From Vulcanimicrobiota bacterium (GTDB lineage: Bacteria; Vulcanimicrobiota; Vulcanimicrobiia; Vulcanimicrobiales; Vulcanimicrobiaceae): 44,137 nt of DNA. The stretch lies in the NCBI GenBank assembly GCA_027459845.1, contig DAIDGS010000020.1, positions 1 through 44,137 of the forward strand, given 5' to 3'. The position numbers and the translations under genes were made by a program. Shown here one piece after another: positions 1 to 7,776 of this stretch (its first letter is position 1; each line of letters starts with the position of its first letter). The notes beneath the pieces were generated by a model. That model searched no databases. It saw only the letters and a list, made by a program, of their open reading frames with translations, and was not told the origin of the DNA.

Positions 1-22
1 CGCCGAAGCGGGAGCCTAGGGA

Positions 23-307
23 CTACTCGGGGATGCGCAGTCGCTGGCCCGGCTGCAAGAGCACGCCGGCGAGATGGTTTGCGGCCGAGATGCGATCGAC
101 GGTGCTTTGAATGCCGCGGTTGCCGCTGTGCGCGGCCGCGATCGACCAGAGGCTATCGCCCGGGTTGACGACGACGGTTGCGTAGCGGGTCGGCGAAGCC
201 GCGTGGAGCCGCACGCTCGAGAGCGTCGGAACCGCGACCAGAAGCGCCAGCGTCGCCAGCGAGATCGCCGGCATCAGGGTGAACTTTTTGTGCGTGCGCA
301 CCGTCAT
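23..307 (-). CDS. LysM-domain membrane protein divergent from lexA (YneA-like)
   Basis: This is a 94-residue protein with a basic N-terminus, one hydrophobic segment (about residues 9-28) and a C-terminal LysM domain (about 41-93; PGDSLWSIAAAH, then LLQPGQRLRIP) expected to bind peptidoglycan outside the membrane. In Bacillus, yneA has the same build and sits divergent from lexA; it is an SOS-induced division inhibitor. The frame is open up to 373, but I start at the ATG at 307 because GGAAAGGA lies just upstream and an SOS box lies 24 bp before it. The role as a division suppressor is inferred from architecture and neighbourhood. Confidence 0.75.
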   Translation of the reverse strand: MTVRTHKKFTLMPAISLATLALLVAVPTLSSVRLHAASPTRYATVVVNPGDSLWSIAAAHSGNRGIQSTVDRISAANHLAGVLLQPGQRLRIPE

Positions 308-330
308 CGTGTCCTTTCCGTATCTTGTGG

Positions 331-344
331 CGAACCTGCGTTCG
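331..344. promoter_or_regulatory. SOS (LexA) box 1
   Basis: CGAACCTGCGTTCG is a perfect CGAAC-N4-GTTCG palindrome, the Gram-positive LexA operator type. It lies 24 bp upstream of the LysM gene start. Confidence 0.8.
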
Positions 345-370
345 ACGACTAGTCGGTCGATATCTTGGGC

Positions 371-384
371 CAAACGCCTGTTCG
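371..384. promoter_or_regulatory. SOS (LexA) box 2
   Basis: CAAACGCCTGTTCG matches the CGAAC-N4-GTTCG palindrome with one mismatch in the left arm. It lies between boxes 1 and 3 in the divergent intergenic region, 40 bp from box 1. Confidence 0.6.
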
Positions 385-430
385 TCCACTAGATTTTACC
401 ATGGGCTCGCCAAGGGGTGTCAAGCTTACT

Positions 431-444
431 CGAACGTATGTTTG
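431..444. promoter_or_regulatory. SOS (LexA) box 3, lexA side
   Basis: CGAACGTATGTTTG matches the Bacillus-type SOS consensus with one arm mismatch. It overlaps the first bases of the candidate lexA -35 (442-447), a position suited to autorepression. Confidence 0.75.
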
Positions 445-470
445 CCTTCCGCGGCGATCTGTGGTACGGT
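442..470 (+). promoter_or_regulatory. Candidate lexA promoter
   Basis: TTGCCT (442-447), a 17 bp spacer and TACGGT (465-470) form a plausible sigma-70 promoter. The predicted start of transcription is near 477, about 40 nt before the lexA ATG. Confidence 0.45.
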
Positions 471-516
471 TATAGACGCATTTGGTGCCATACGTGTGGC
501 ATTGTGGGGAGGCACG

Positions 517-1134
517 ATGACCGACAAACCGGCGACCGAGCGGCAGCGCCGCATTCTGGCCGCGATCAACGAACTGACGGCCGAGCACGGCTATCCGCCT
601 TCGGTGCGGGAGATCGGCGAGCGCGTCGGCCTCTCCTCGTCCTCGACGATCCACGCGCACCTCAAGGCGCTGGAACGGCGTGGGCTGATCTCGCGCGACC
701 CCACCAAGCCGCGGGCGCTGCGTGCCGAGGGTGGCCCATCGCCGAACGGATTGCCGGAGATGGTGGTGATGAAGATCATCGGCAAGGTGGCGGCCGGCGT
801 GCCGATCGCTGCCCAGGAGGACCTGCTCGGTGAGTTTGCCCTCCCGGCCGACGTGGTGCCGCGCGGCTCCGACGCCTTCATGTTGCGCGTGCAGGGCGAC
901 TCGATGATCGAGGCCGCGATCCTCAACAACGACCTCATCCTGGTGCGTCCGCAGCCGCATGCCGAAAACGGCGAGATCGTCGTCGCGATGGTCGAGGGCG
1001 AGGCGACCGTCAAGCGCTTCTTCCGCGAGAGCGGCCGTTTCCGGCTGCAGCCGGAGAATCGCTCCATGGCGCCAATCTACGCGAACGATGTCGAGATCGT
1101 CGGTCGCGTCGAGGCCGTCTTCCGCCAACTCTAG
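517..1134 (+). CDS. lexA: SOS repressor LexA
   Basis: The 205-residue product has the usual LexA length. An N-terminal winged helix (about 1-70, with the typical PPSVREIGERVGLSSSSTIH helix-turn-helix) is followed by an S24 autoprotease domain. The self-cleavage bond is A93-G94 (VAAGVP), the nucleophile is S129 (GDSM) and the general base is K166 (ATVKRF). The frame is open upstream, but the ATG at 517 has a strong GGGGAGG ribosome site and gives the normal family N-terminus. It should repress DNA-damage genes, itself and probably the divergent LysM gene through the three boxes between them. Confidence 0.97.
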   Translation: MTDKPATERQRRILAAINELTAEHGYPPSVREIGERVGLSSSSTIHAHLKALERRGLISRDPTKPRALRAEGGPSPNGLPEMVVMKIIGKVAAGVPIAAQEDLLGEFALPADVVPRGSDAFMLRVQGDSMIEAAILNNDLILVRPQPHAENGEIVVAMVEGEATVKRFFRESGRFRLQPENRSMAPIYANDVEIVGRVEAVFRQL

Positions 1135-2287
1135 CCTCGCCGCCCGATTCGAGCGGCGCGTCGTCCCGGCGATGCGCGCGCTCGGCGACGCGCCGTTCGT
1201 CGCGGCCATCCGCTTGGCGCTTCCGTGGAGCGCGCTCGCGCTCGGCGCAGCCTTCATGGCGATCCTGCTGGTCGCGCCGCCGCCGCTCGGCGGCACGCTC
1301 GGCGCGCGGTTGGCGCTTGCGCTGCTCCCGGCTTTTGGCGCGATGGCCGGGGCACTCGTCCCGATCCTGGCGGTGACGCTGGCGCGACGCAGCGGACTGG
1401 CGCCGCTGGCGCTGATCCTCGGCAGCCTTGGAGCCTTTGCGATCGCGCTGCCGCGCCCGCTTGGTCCGAACGCCGTGACCTACTTGCGCGGGCTCGGCGC
1501 CAGCGGGCTCTTTCTGGCCATCTTGGCGTGCGGCGTCGCCTACGCATGGACGCGCGCCGCCGCGCGTCTGGGTGCGCCGGCACCCTGGATCGGCGCGGCG
1601 CTGGCGGTCGGGAGCTTCGCCGGATTGGACGCGCTCCACGTCTCGCTCCCGCGGCTGATCGAAGCAGCGCTGGTGCCGCTCGCGCACCTCGGCGATACCT
1701 ACGGCGCGCTGATCGCGATCGTGGCCATCGAAACCCTGCTGTGGACCGCCGGCGTTCACGGGCCGGCTGTGCTCGCGGCCGTCGTGACCCCGGTCTACTT
1801 GACGATGCAGATGCAGAACACGCAGGCCTTCGGGGCGCATCATCCGCTGCCGTACGTGGTGGTGGTCTCGCTGTTTCTCTTCGTCTTTCCGGGCGGCGCC
1901 GGCGCGACGCTGCCGCTGGCCGGTATGTTCGCGCTCTCGCGCGTCCCGCGTTTGCGTCGACTCGGCCGCATGACGTTGCTGCCGTCGTTGTGCAACATCA
2001 ACGAGCCGCTGCTCTTCGGCGCGCCGGTGGTCTTCAATCCGTACCTGGCGGTGCCGTTCGTTGCGGCACCACTGGTGCTCGCGACCACGACCTACCTGGC
2101 GGTGGCGCACGGCTGGGTAGATCGCGCGGCGTTTTACGTGCCGTCGTCGGTGCCGTCGTTCATCTCGGTCTACCTTGCGACCCAAGACGTGCGCGCGATC
2201 GCGTTGCTGCTGGCCAATCTCGCGCTCGCGGCGGCGATCTACTATCCGTTCGTGCGCGCCTACGAACGCCACGGAGCAGTCGCGTGA
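1088..2287 (+). CDS. PTS sugar permease IIC component (lactose/cellobiose family), orphan
   Basis: A polytopic membrane protein of about 399 residues. The motif NINEPLLFGAPVVFNP (from residue 303) is the hallmark of CelB/LicC-type EIIC permeases, which carry beta-glucosides or chitobiose while a partner IIB phosphorylates them. No IIA, IIB, HPr or EI gene is in the window, so phosphotransfer partners must be elsewhere or the protein works without them. The ATG at 1088 overlaps lexA by 47 nt and keeps the family-like N-terminal segment (FERRVVPAMRAL); the alternative ATG at 1172 would remove it. Neither has a good ribosome site. Its stop overlaps the next start (GTGA). Confidence 0.75.
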   Translation: MSRSSVASRPSSANSSLAARFERRVVPAMRALGDAPFVAAIRLALPWSALALGAAFMAILLVAPPPLGGTLGARLALALLPAFGAMAGALVPILAVTLARRSGLAPLALILGSLGAFAIALPRPLGPNAVTYLRGLGASGLFLAILACGVAYAWTRAAARLGAPAPWIGAALAVGSFAGLDALHVSLPRLIEAALVPLAHLGDTYGALIAIVAIETLLWTAGVHGPAVLAAVVTPVYLTMQMQNTQAFGAHHPLPYVVVVSLFLFVFPGGAGATLPLAGMFALSRVPRLRRLGRMTLLPSLCNINEPLLFGAPVVFNPYLAVPFVAAPLVLATTTYLAVAHGWVDRAAFYVPSSVPSFISVYLATQDVRAIALLLANLALAAAIYYPFVRAYERHGAVA

Positions 2288-3537
2288 GCGTCGCGCTGCT
2301 CTGCGAACGCTTCGCGATCGCGGGCGCGCTGCGCGAGGCGGCGCTGCGCGCCGAGATTCGCTGCGCGCAGTTCGGCTATCCCAGCCAAGCGGCCGTCAAG
2401 ACCGCGATGCTGGCCGCCTTCCTGGACGAAGGCATGAGCGAGAGCGACCTGGCCGGTTCGACCGGCTACGGCTACGACGACGCGGCGCGCGCGCGCTACG
2501 AGTCGCTGCTGGCCCGCGTCTTCGGCGCGGAGCGCGCCTTGGCGCGGCTCTCGATCGTGAGCGGAACGCACGCGATCGTGGCGGCGCTGGCGGCCTGCGT
2601 GCCGCCGCCGGGACTGTTGCTGAGCGTCACCGGCGCGCCGTACGATACCCTGCGCAGTGCGATCTGCGAGGCACCGCACGCGCTGACGCAGCACGGGGTA
2701 CGCTATCGCGAGATTGCGCTGGCCGGCGGTGCGATCGACCTTCCGGCGGTGTTGCGCGCGCTCGACGACGAGACGCCGAGCGTGCTCTTCGTGCAGCGTT
2801 CGCGCGGCTATGCGCCGCGACCCGCGATTGCGATCGCCGAGTGCGCGCGGGTTTTTGCAGCGGTGCGCGCGCGCGCGCCGCAGACCGTCATTGCGGTCGA
2901 CAACTGTTATGGCGAGTTGGTCGAGGAGCGCGAGCCGACGCACGTCGGTGCGGATCTCGTGATGGGTTCGTTGATCAAGAATCTTGGCGGCTCGATCGCC
3001 CCGGCCGGCGGCTACGTTGCGGGCCGTGCGGATCTGATCGAACGCATCGCCGCGCGCCTCTACGCGCCCGGACTGGGCAGCGCGCTCGGGCCGTCGCTCG
3101 GGTTCGGGCGCGCGCTGGTGCAGGGCCTCTTCATCGCACCGCTGGTGGTGGAACAGACGCTGCGCGGACTCGACTTCATCGCCGCACTGTTCGAGGAACT
3201 CGGCTATCCGGTCGATCCCGCTCCGGGCACCCGCCGCACCGACATCGTGCAAGCCATCCGTCTCGGCTCCGCGGAACGACTGCTCCGCTTCGCGCGCGGC
3301 CTGCAGGCTGCGATGCCGCTGAACGCGCGCTTTCGGCCCGAACCGGGCGCCGTGCCCGGCTACGCCGATCCGGTGGTGATGTCGAGTGGTGCGTTCGTCG
3401 CGGGCGCAACGATCGAACTCTCCTGCGACGCGCCGCTGCGCTCGCCGTACGAAGTCTACGTGCAGGGCGGCATCTTCGCCGAACACGCCTACCTCGGCGC
3501 GCTCTTCGCCGCCCGCGCTCTGACGGCCGAAACGTAG
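2284..3537 (+). CDS. PLP-dependent enzyme, methionine gamma-lyase / aluminium-resistance family
   Basis: The 417-residue product belongs to the family annotated as methionine gamma-lyase-like or aluminium resistance protein (Bacillus YnbB type). The PLP site is clear: VDNCYGELVEE, then GSLIKNLGGSIAPAGGY with the Schiff-base lysine at K232. GSTGYGYDD and SGTHAI near the N-terminus are also typical. The true substrate is uncertain, but a C-S lyase or related amino-acid reaction is likely. The GTG start at 2284 forms a GTGA overlap with the upstream permease stop, so the two are probably translated together. Confidence 0.85.
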   Translation: MSVALLCERFAIAGALREAALRAEIRCAQFGYPSQAAVKTAMLAAFLDEGMSESDLAGSTGYGYDDAARARYESLLARVFGAERALARLSIVSGTHAIVAALAACVPPPGLLLSVTGAPYDTLRSAICEAPHALTQHGVRYREIALAGGAIDLPAVLRALDDETPSVLFVQRSRGYAPRPAIAIAECARVFAAVRARAPQTVIAVDNCYGELVEEREPTHVGADLVMGSLIKNLGGSIAPAGGYVAGRADLIERIAARLYAPGLGSALGPSLGFGRALVQGLFIAPLVVEQTLRGLDFIAALFEELGYPVDPAPGTRRTDIVQAIRLGSAERLLRFARGLQAAMPLNARFRPEPGAVPGYADPVVMSSGAFVAGATIELSCDAPLRSPYEVYVQGGIFAEHAYLGALFAARALTAET

Positions 3538-3983
3538 CGCCGCGTCGCGGGTCGCGCATTACCCCATACATCGGCCGGAACTCCCACTCGCGCCGATGGA
3601 GCAAAGCGCCGCGTCGCGGTTCGGGCATTGCCCCATACGTGAGGCGGGGGCTCCGACGCGCGCCGCGCTTCACGCATTGCCCCATACGTGAGGCGGGGAC
3701 TCCGACGCGAGCGGCATCGACAGGAGGTCGACTTCATTTGATTGTGCCGCGGGCGCGGCGTAGCAGGAGCGCCGCACGAGGCGGCGCGACGAGCGTCCCC
3801 GCCGATGTATGGGGCAATGCGAAGCGACGGGCGGGAAACGACGCGACGAGCGCGCCGCCTGTGCGAAGCGACGGGCGGGAAAACGACGCGACGAGCGTCC
3901 CCGCCGATGTATGGGGCTATGCGAAGCGACGGCCGGGAAACGACGCGACGAGCCCCCGCCGATATATGGGGCTATGCGAAGCG
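3536..3983. repeat. Cluster of inverted intergenic repeats (no gene)
   Basis: The stretch between the PLP enzyme and the PilZ gene has no credible gene. It holds at least six copies of an irregular unit with the core CGCATTGCCCCATAC. Three copies read forward (cores at about 3555, 3624 and 3673, each followed by a G-rich block and CTCC). Two complete copies and one shortened copy read in reverse (cores at about 3806-3821, 3907-3922 and 3964-3977). The reverse units carry GCGACGGGCGGGAAACGACG arms, and a further arm without core lies at 3845-3887. The two orientations flank a unique segment at 3706-3784. All frames through the cluster give low-complexity Arg/Gly peptides, so it is probably a dispersed REP-like or MITE-like family. 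Confidence 0.75.
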
Positions 3984-4043
3984 CGGTTGAGGACGGAGCG
4001 CGACCTGAAGGCGGCGGCACGACTGCGAAGAAGCACTGGCTGC

Positions 4044-4418
4044 GTGAACAGCGACAGCGAGCAGGTTCCCGAGCGCCGGTACGCCCGCGTCGACGTCGAC
4101 TTCCCGGTGACCGTGATCGTGCCCGGGCAAGAACTCGTCATCGCCGGTCGCGCCATCGACCTCAGTCGCGGCGGGATGCGAGTCGCCACGCCGACCGACG
4201 TGCCCCCCGGTCAGGCGGTGATTCTCCGCTTCTCGCTCGGCGATTCGGGCGACGTGCTACTGCGCGGGCGGATCGTGCTCTCGTTCTTCGATGCGATCCT
4301 GCAGCAGTACGCGCACGGCGTGGCGTTTACCCAGTACGCCCCCAAGGACCGCGAGGCGCTGGAGCGATTCGTCGATCCGGAGGCCGCGCCTCAGTCGCCG
4401 GCGCCCAGGAATCCGTAG
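4044..4418 (+). CDS. PilZ-domain protein (c-di-GMP receptor)
   Basis: A single-domain PilZ protein of 124 residues. Both c-di-GMP-binding signatures are present: the arginine motif (ERRYAR, near residue 10) and the D-x-S-x-x-G motif (DLSRGG). Such proteins pass second-messenger levels to motility, secretion or envelope machinery; a link to the type III locus downstream is speculation. The GTG start at 4044 gives a normal PilZ N-terminus; an in-frame ATG at 3966 lies inside the last repeat copy and would add low-complexity sequence. The 3' end overlaps the convergent gene at 4391-4418. Confidence 0.85.
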   Translation: MNSDSEQVPERRYARVDVDFPVTVIVPGQELVIAGRAIDLSRGGMRVATPTDVPPGQAVILRFSLGDSGDVLLRGRIVLSFFDAILQQYAHGVAFTQYAPKDREALERFVDPEAAPQSPAPRNP

Positions 4419-4615
4419 AAGAAGTAGCGGTTGCCGTCCGAGGTCGTGACGACGATCCGGGTCTCCTCGACGTTGGCCGCCGCGATGCTCTTCCCGACGA
4501 GCGTGTCGAGAATGGCCTGGGCTTGCAGGAACTCAGCCTCCCGAAGGGCATCCGGCTCCACCTCTATGAGCTGGAGGAGCTCGTCGATCCGGTCGTGTGT
4601 CGTCACCACCTTCAA
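4391..4615 (-). CDS. Small conserved-looking protein of unknown function
   Basis: A 74-residue acidic protein from a TTG start, preceded by a G-rich stretch that could serve as a ribosome site. It is mostly helical in character, then ends in a beta-like tail (RIVVTTSDGNRYFFYGFLG). I do not recognise a family. Support for coding is the codon bias and its place as a convergent partner of the PilZ gene and divergent partner of the FHA gene, with only a 28 bp tail overlap. No signal peptide or membrane segment is seen. Confidence 0.55.
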   Translation of the reverse strand: MKVVTTHDRIDELLQLIEVEPDALREAEFLQAQAILDTLVGKSIAAANVEETRIVVTTSDGNRYFFYGFLGAGD

Positions 4616-4698
4616 TAATCGTCCGGACCCCCGGATTTGTTAGGCTGCGCCGTCCCGCCAGGGGCCGGGTGCGGCCCCCAGAGAAGCCTGCGGCGACC

Positions 4699-4995
4699 AT
4701 GTACGTGCTCGAAGTTCTCAGCGGCCCGCTCGACGGGAAGACGTGGGCATTCGAACGCGAGATTACGATCGGCCGCGACGACGCGCTGGCCGAAGCGTGC
4801 ATCGCGCTCGATCGCTACATCTCGCGCCGGCATGCCCGTTTGACCGCCGGCGAGGACGCGTTGCGCATCGCCGACCTGGAGAGCCGCAACGGGACCAAGC
4901 TCAACGGCCGGCCGGTCGTCGGCGAGGCCCCGCTCGAGATCGGCACGCCCTTCATCGTGGGCCGCACCGTCCTGCGCGTCACGCGGGAAGCGTAA
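4699..4995 (+). CDS. FHA-domain protein
   Basis: A 98-residue protein that is just one forkhead-associated domain: ITIGRDD near residue 20, then SRRHARL and RNGTKLNG, the residues that bind phosphothreonine. It would act as a phosphopeptide adaptor for a Ser/Thr kinase pathway, but no kinase is in the window. The upstream frame is open to 4597. I take the ATG at 4699 because the FHA fold begins immediately after it. It lies 14 bp before panC and is probably cotranscribed with the CoA genes. Confidence 0.85.
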   Translation: MYVLEVLSGPLDGKTWAFEREITIGRDDALAEACIALDRYISRRHARLTAGEDALRIADLESRNGTKLNGRPVVGEAPLEIGTPFIVGRTVLRVTREA

Positions 4996-5009
4996 GCGCT
5001 CGAACTTCG

Positions 5010-5840
5010 ATGCAAGTCATACGCTCGCTCGCGCAGGCCCGCGCGCTCTTCGACGTGTTTGGACAACCGATCGGCTTCGTTCCGACCATGGGCGCGCTGC
5101 ACGAAGGGCATCTCGAGCTGGTTCGTCAGGCGCGCAGCGAGTGCACGACGGTGGCGGCGTCGATCTTCGTTAACCCGATGCAGTTTGCGCCGGGCGAAGA
5201 TTTCGAGCGCTATCCGCGCGATCTGGACGCCGACTGCGTCAAGCTCACCGAGACCGGCGTCGATATCGTCTTCGTCCCGAGCGACGACGAGATCTATCCG
5301 GCCGGATTTTCAACCGCCATCGACGTCGGCGCGCTCGCGAGCGTGTACGAAGGCGCGATTCGCCCCGGACACTTTCGCGGCGTGGCCACGATCGTCGCGA
5401 AGCTCCTCAACGTCGTGCATCCACAGGTCCTCTACGTTGGGCAGAAGGATGCGCAGCAGACTGCGGTCCTGCGCAAGATGGTGCGCGATCTCGAGATTCC
5501 GGTGCACGTGGAAGTGGTTCCAACCGTGCGCGATTCCGACGGGCTGGCGCTCTCGAGCCGCAACGCCTATCTGAACGCGGCCGAGCGCGCCCAAGCGCCG
5601 TCGCTCTATCGCACCTTGCTGGCGTTGCGCGATGCGCTCGAGGCCGGGATGTCGAAGAGCGCGGCGATCCAACGCGCGCGCAGCGAACTCGGGTCGCTCG
5701 CGGTGCTCGACTACCTCGACGTCGTCGACGCCGATACGTTCGAGCCGCTGGAAGCGATGCGCCCGCCCTCGTTTGCGATCGCCGCGGCGCGCTTCGGCGC
5801 CACGCGCCTGCTCGACAACGTGTGGATGCCGCACGGATGA
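5010..5840 (+). CDS. panC: Pantothenate synthetase
   Basis: A 276-residue enzyme that condenses pantoate and beta-alanine using ATP, giving pantothenate in the cytosol. Family motifs are complete: FVPTMGALHEGHL with the nucleotide-binding HxGH, FVNPMQF, the YVGQKDAQQ segment and SSRNAYL (KMSKS-like region). It is the first enzyme of a CoA operon: its stop overlaps the coaBC start (ATGA at 5837-5840) and coaX follows. No panB or panD is present in the window. Confidence 0.97.
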   Translation: MQVIRSLAQARALFDVFGQPIGFVPTMGALHEGHLELVRQARSECTTVAASIFVNPMQFAPGEDFERYPRDLDADCVKLTETGVDIVFVPSDDEIYPAGFSTAIDVGALASVYEGAIRPGHFRGVATIVAKLLNVVHPQVLYVGQKDAQQTAVLRKMVRDLEIPVHVEVVPTVRDSDGLALSSRNAYLNAAERAQAPSLYRTLLALRDALEAGMSKSAAIQRARSELGSLAVLDYLDVVDADTFEPLEAMRPPSFAIAAARFGATRLLDNVWMPHG

Positions 5841-7024
5841 ACGGCGCGCGCATCCTGCTGGGCGTGACCGGCGGAATCGCCGCCTACAAAGCCGCCGCCC
5901 TGACCAGCACGCTGGTACAGCGTGGCGCGCTCGTCGACGTCGTCATGACCGCCGAGGCCGAGCGGTTCGTCGCGCCGCTGACGTTCGCGGCGCTGACCGG
6001 ACGGCCGGTCTTCGGATCGCTCTGGGATGCACCCGAGCGGATTCCCCACGTGCGCTTGGTGCGCGAGAACGCGGTCGTGCTGGTCGCACCGGCAACCGCC
6101 AACGCGCTCGCAAAGCTGGCGCACGGCATCGCCGACGACCTGCTGACCGCAGCCGTGCTGGCGGCGCGCATTCCGGTGATCCTCGCGCCGGCGATGAACG
6201 ACGCCATGTACGCGAACCCGGCGACGCAGGCCAACCTGGCGACGTTGCGAGCGCGCGGTTACGGCATCGTCGACCCGGAGGCCGGCTTTCTGGCCGAGCG
6301 CGAGCGTGGGATCGGGCGCCTCGCTTCGGAAGAGCGGCTGCTCGAGGCGCTCGCGCGCACGCTGGAGCGGAGCCGCGCGCTGGCAGGCAAGCGCGTCGTC
6401 GTCACTGCCGGTCCGACGCGCGAACGCTTCGATCCGGTGCGCTTCGTGAGCAACGCATCGACCGGAGCGATGGGCATCGCGATCGCGCGCGAGGCGGCCG
6501 CACGCGGTGCGGCCGTAACGCTGCTGCTCGGACCGACGCTGCTGGAGCCGCCCGCCGGAGTGGCGGTGTGGCGCTTCGAAAGCGCCCGCGAACTCCTGGA
6601 CCTGGCCCTCGAACACGCCGTCGGCGCCGACGTCACGGTGGCGACGGCTGCGGTGGCCGACTGGCGCCCCGCTACCGTCGCCGCGCACAAGCGCAAGAAG
6701 GGCGCCGACGTGCTGGAGGAACCGATGCTGCGCAATCCCGACGTGCTGGCCGAGCTGGGTGCGCGCAAGGGCGCCACGTTCCTGGTGGGGTTTGCCGCCG
6801 AGACCGACGACCATCGCGCCAACGCGCGCGTCAAGTTGCGCGCCAAACACCTGGATGCGATCGCCGTCAACGACGTCGCCGGAGAGCGCGGCTTCGGGGT
6901 CGGGCGCAACGCGTTGACGTTGCTGTGGGGCGACGACGGCGAACGGGATTTGGGCGAAGGTGAAAAGCCGGAACTGGCGGCTCGTCTGTGGGATGCGTTG
7001 GAAGCGCGGTTCGCGTGCTCCTGA
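5837..7024 (+). CDS. coaBC: Bifunctional phosphopantothenoylcysteine decarboxylase / phosphopantothenate-cysteine ligase
   Basis: The 395-residue product has both CoaBC domains. The N-terminal flavoprotein decarboxylase (about 1-185) shows GVTGGIAAYKAA and the PAMNDAMYANPA substrate loop. The C-terminal ligase (about 190-395) shows VVVTAGPTRERFDPVRFVSN and the AAVADWRP and KRKKG segments. It converts phosphopantothenate to 4-phosphopantetheine using CTP and cysteine. The ATG at 5837 overlaps the panC stop, and the stop overlaps the coaX start. Confidence 0.96.
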   Translation: MNGARILLGVTGGIAAYKAAALTSTLVQRGALVDVVMTAEAERFVAPLTFAALTGRPVFGSLWDAPERIPHVRLVRENAVVLVAPATANALAKLAHGIADDLLTAAVLAARIPVILAPAMNDAMYANPATQANLATLRARGYGIVDPEAGFLAERERGIGRLASEERLLEALARTLERSRALAGKRVVVTAGPTRERFDPVRFVSNASTGAMGIAIAREAAARGAAVTLLLGPTLLEPPAGVAVWRFESARELLDLALEHAVGADVTVATAAVADWRPATVAAHKRKKGADVLEEPMLRNPDVLAELGARKGATFLVGFAAETDDHRANARVKLRAKHLDAIAVNDVAGERGFGVGRNALTLLWGDDGERDLGEGEKPELAARLWDALEARFACS

Positions 7025-7776
7025 CGATCGACGTCGGCAATACCGAAACCAAACTCGGCGTCTTTGCCGGCGATCGCGATGTCCCCGAGCCGTTCTGGCG
7101 GCTGCGCAGCGACCCGGGGCGAACCGCCGACGAGGTCGCGGTACTCGTGCGTCAGCTCTTTACCGGCGCCGCGCTGGCGCCCGAGGCGATCGACGCGGTC
7201 GCGGTGGCGAGCGTGGTGCCCGCGCTCGATCCGATCGTCGAGGCCGCCTGCCGGCGTTGCTTCGGCGTTGCGCCGCGCTTTCTGCGGGCCGAGACGCAGA
7301 CCGCAATCGCGATCGCGACCGAACGCCCGGCCGATGCCGGGGCCGATTTGATCGCGATGGCGATCGGTGCGCGCGCGCGCTATCCCGATCCGCTCATCGT
7401 GGCCAGTTACGGAACCGCAACCGTCTTCATTGCGATTTCACCCGCCGGAGTCTACTTGGGCGGCGCGATCGCGCCGGGTATCGGGACGTCGATCGACGCG
7501 CTCAACGCCCGTACGGCGCGCCTTCCGAAGATCGTCCCCCAACCGGTGCAGGCCGCGATCGGTCGCAATACGCACGATGCGCTGGCCAGCGGCATCACCT
7601 TTGGGTTCGCCGGACAGACCGACGCGCTGGTCGCGCGCATCCGCCGCGAGTTAGGCGCGCCCGCCAAGGTGATCGCGACCGGCGGTTTTGCCGAGTTGGT
7701 GGCGGCGCACACCGCCACGATCGACGCGATTCACCCATACCTCAGCCACGAAGGGCTTCGACACTTCGCGCGATGA
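7015..7776 (+). CDS. coaX: Type III pantothenate kinase, variant active site
   Basis: A 253-residue acetate-kinase-fold protein that should phosphorylate pantothenate. The first phosphate motif is intact (TIDVGNT, D6) and GAD is present at residue 111. However, GADR is here GADL, and the usual aspartate just before the [FY]GTAT motif is serine (S131 in ASYGTATV). YLGGAIAPGIGTSIDAL follows as in the family. The GTG at 7015 overlaps coaBC by 10 nt and gives the normal N-terminus. Position in a panC-coaBC operon supports the assignment; whether the changed site is fully active is open. Confidence 0.85.
   Translation: MLLTIDVGNTETKLGVFAGDRDVPEPFWRLRSDPGRTADEVAVLVRQLFTGAALAPEAIDAVAVASVVPALDPIVEAACRRCFGVAPRFLRAETQTAIAIATERPADAGADLIAMAIGARARYPDPLIVASYGTATVFIAISPAGVYLGGAIAPGIGTSIDALNARTARLPKIVPQPVQAAIGRNTHDALASGITFGFAGQTDALVARIRRELGAPAKVIATGGFAELVAAHTATIDAIHPYLSHEGLRHFAR

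Noticed and set aside
1225-2280. Plus-strand frame over the PTS IIC gene that is open into the next gene
   Set aside because: Only the part from 2284 matches a protein family; the rest is a shifted shadow of the permease.
3536-3983. CRISPR array
   Set aside because: Units vary in length, occur in both orientations, lack uniform spacers, and no cas gene is near.
3670-4020. Short frames with repeated MYGAMRSDGRE-like peptides in the repeat cluster
   Set aside because: The peptide repeats follow from the DNA repeats, appear in several frames, and lack ribosome sites.
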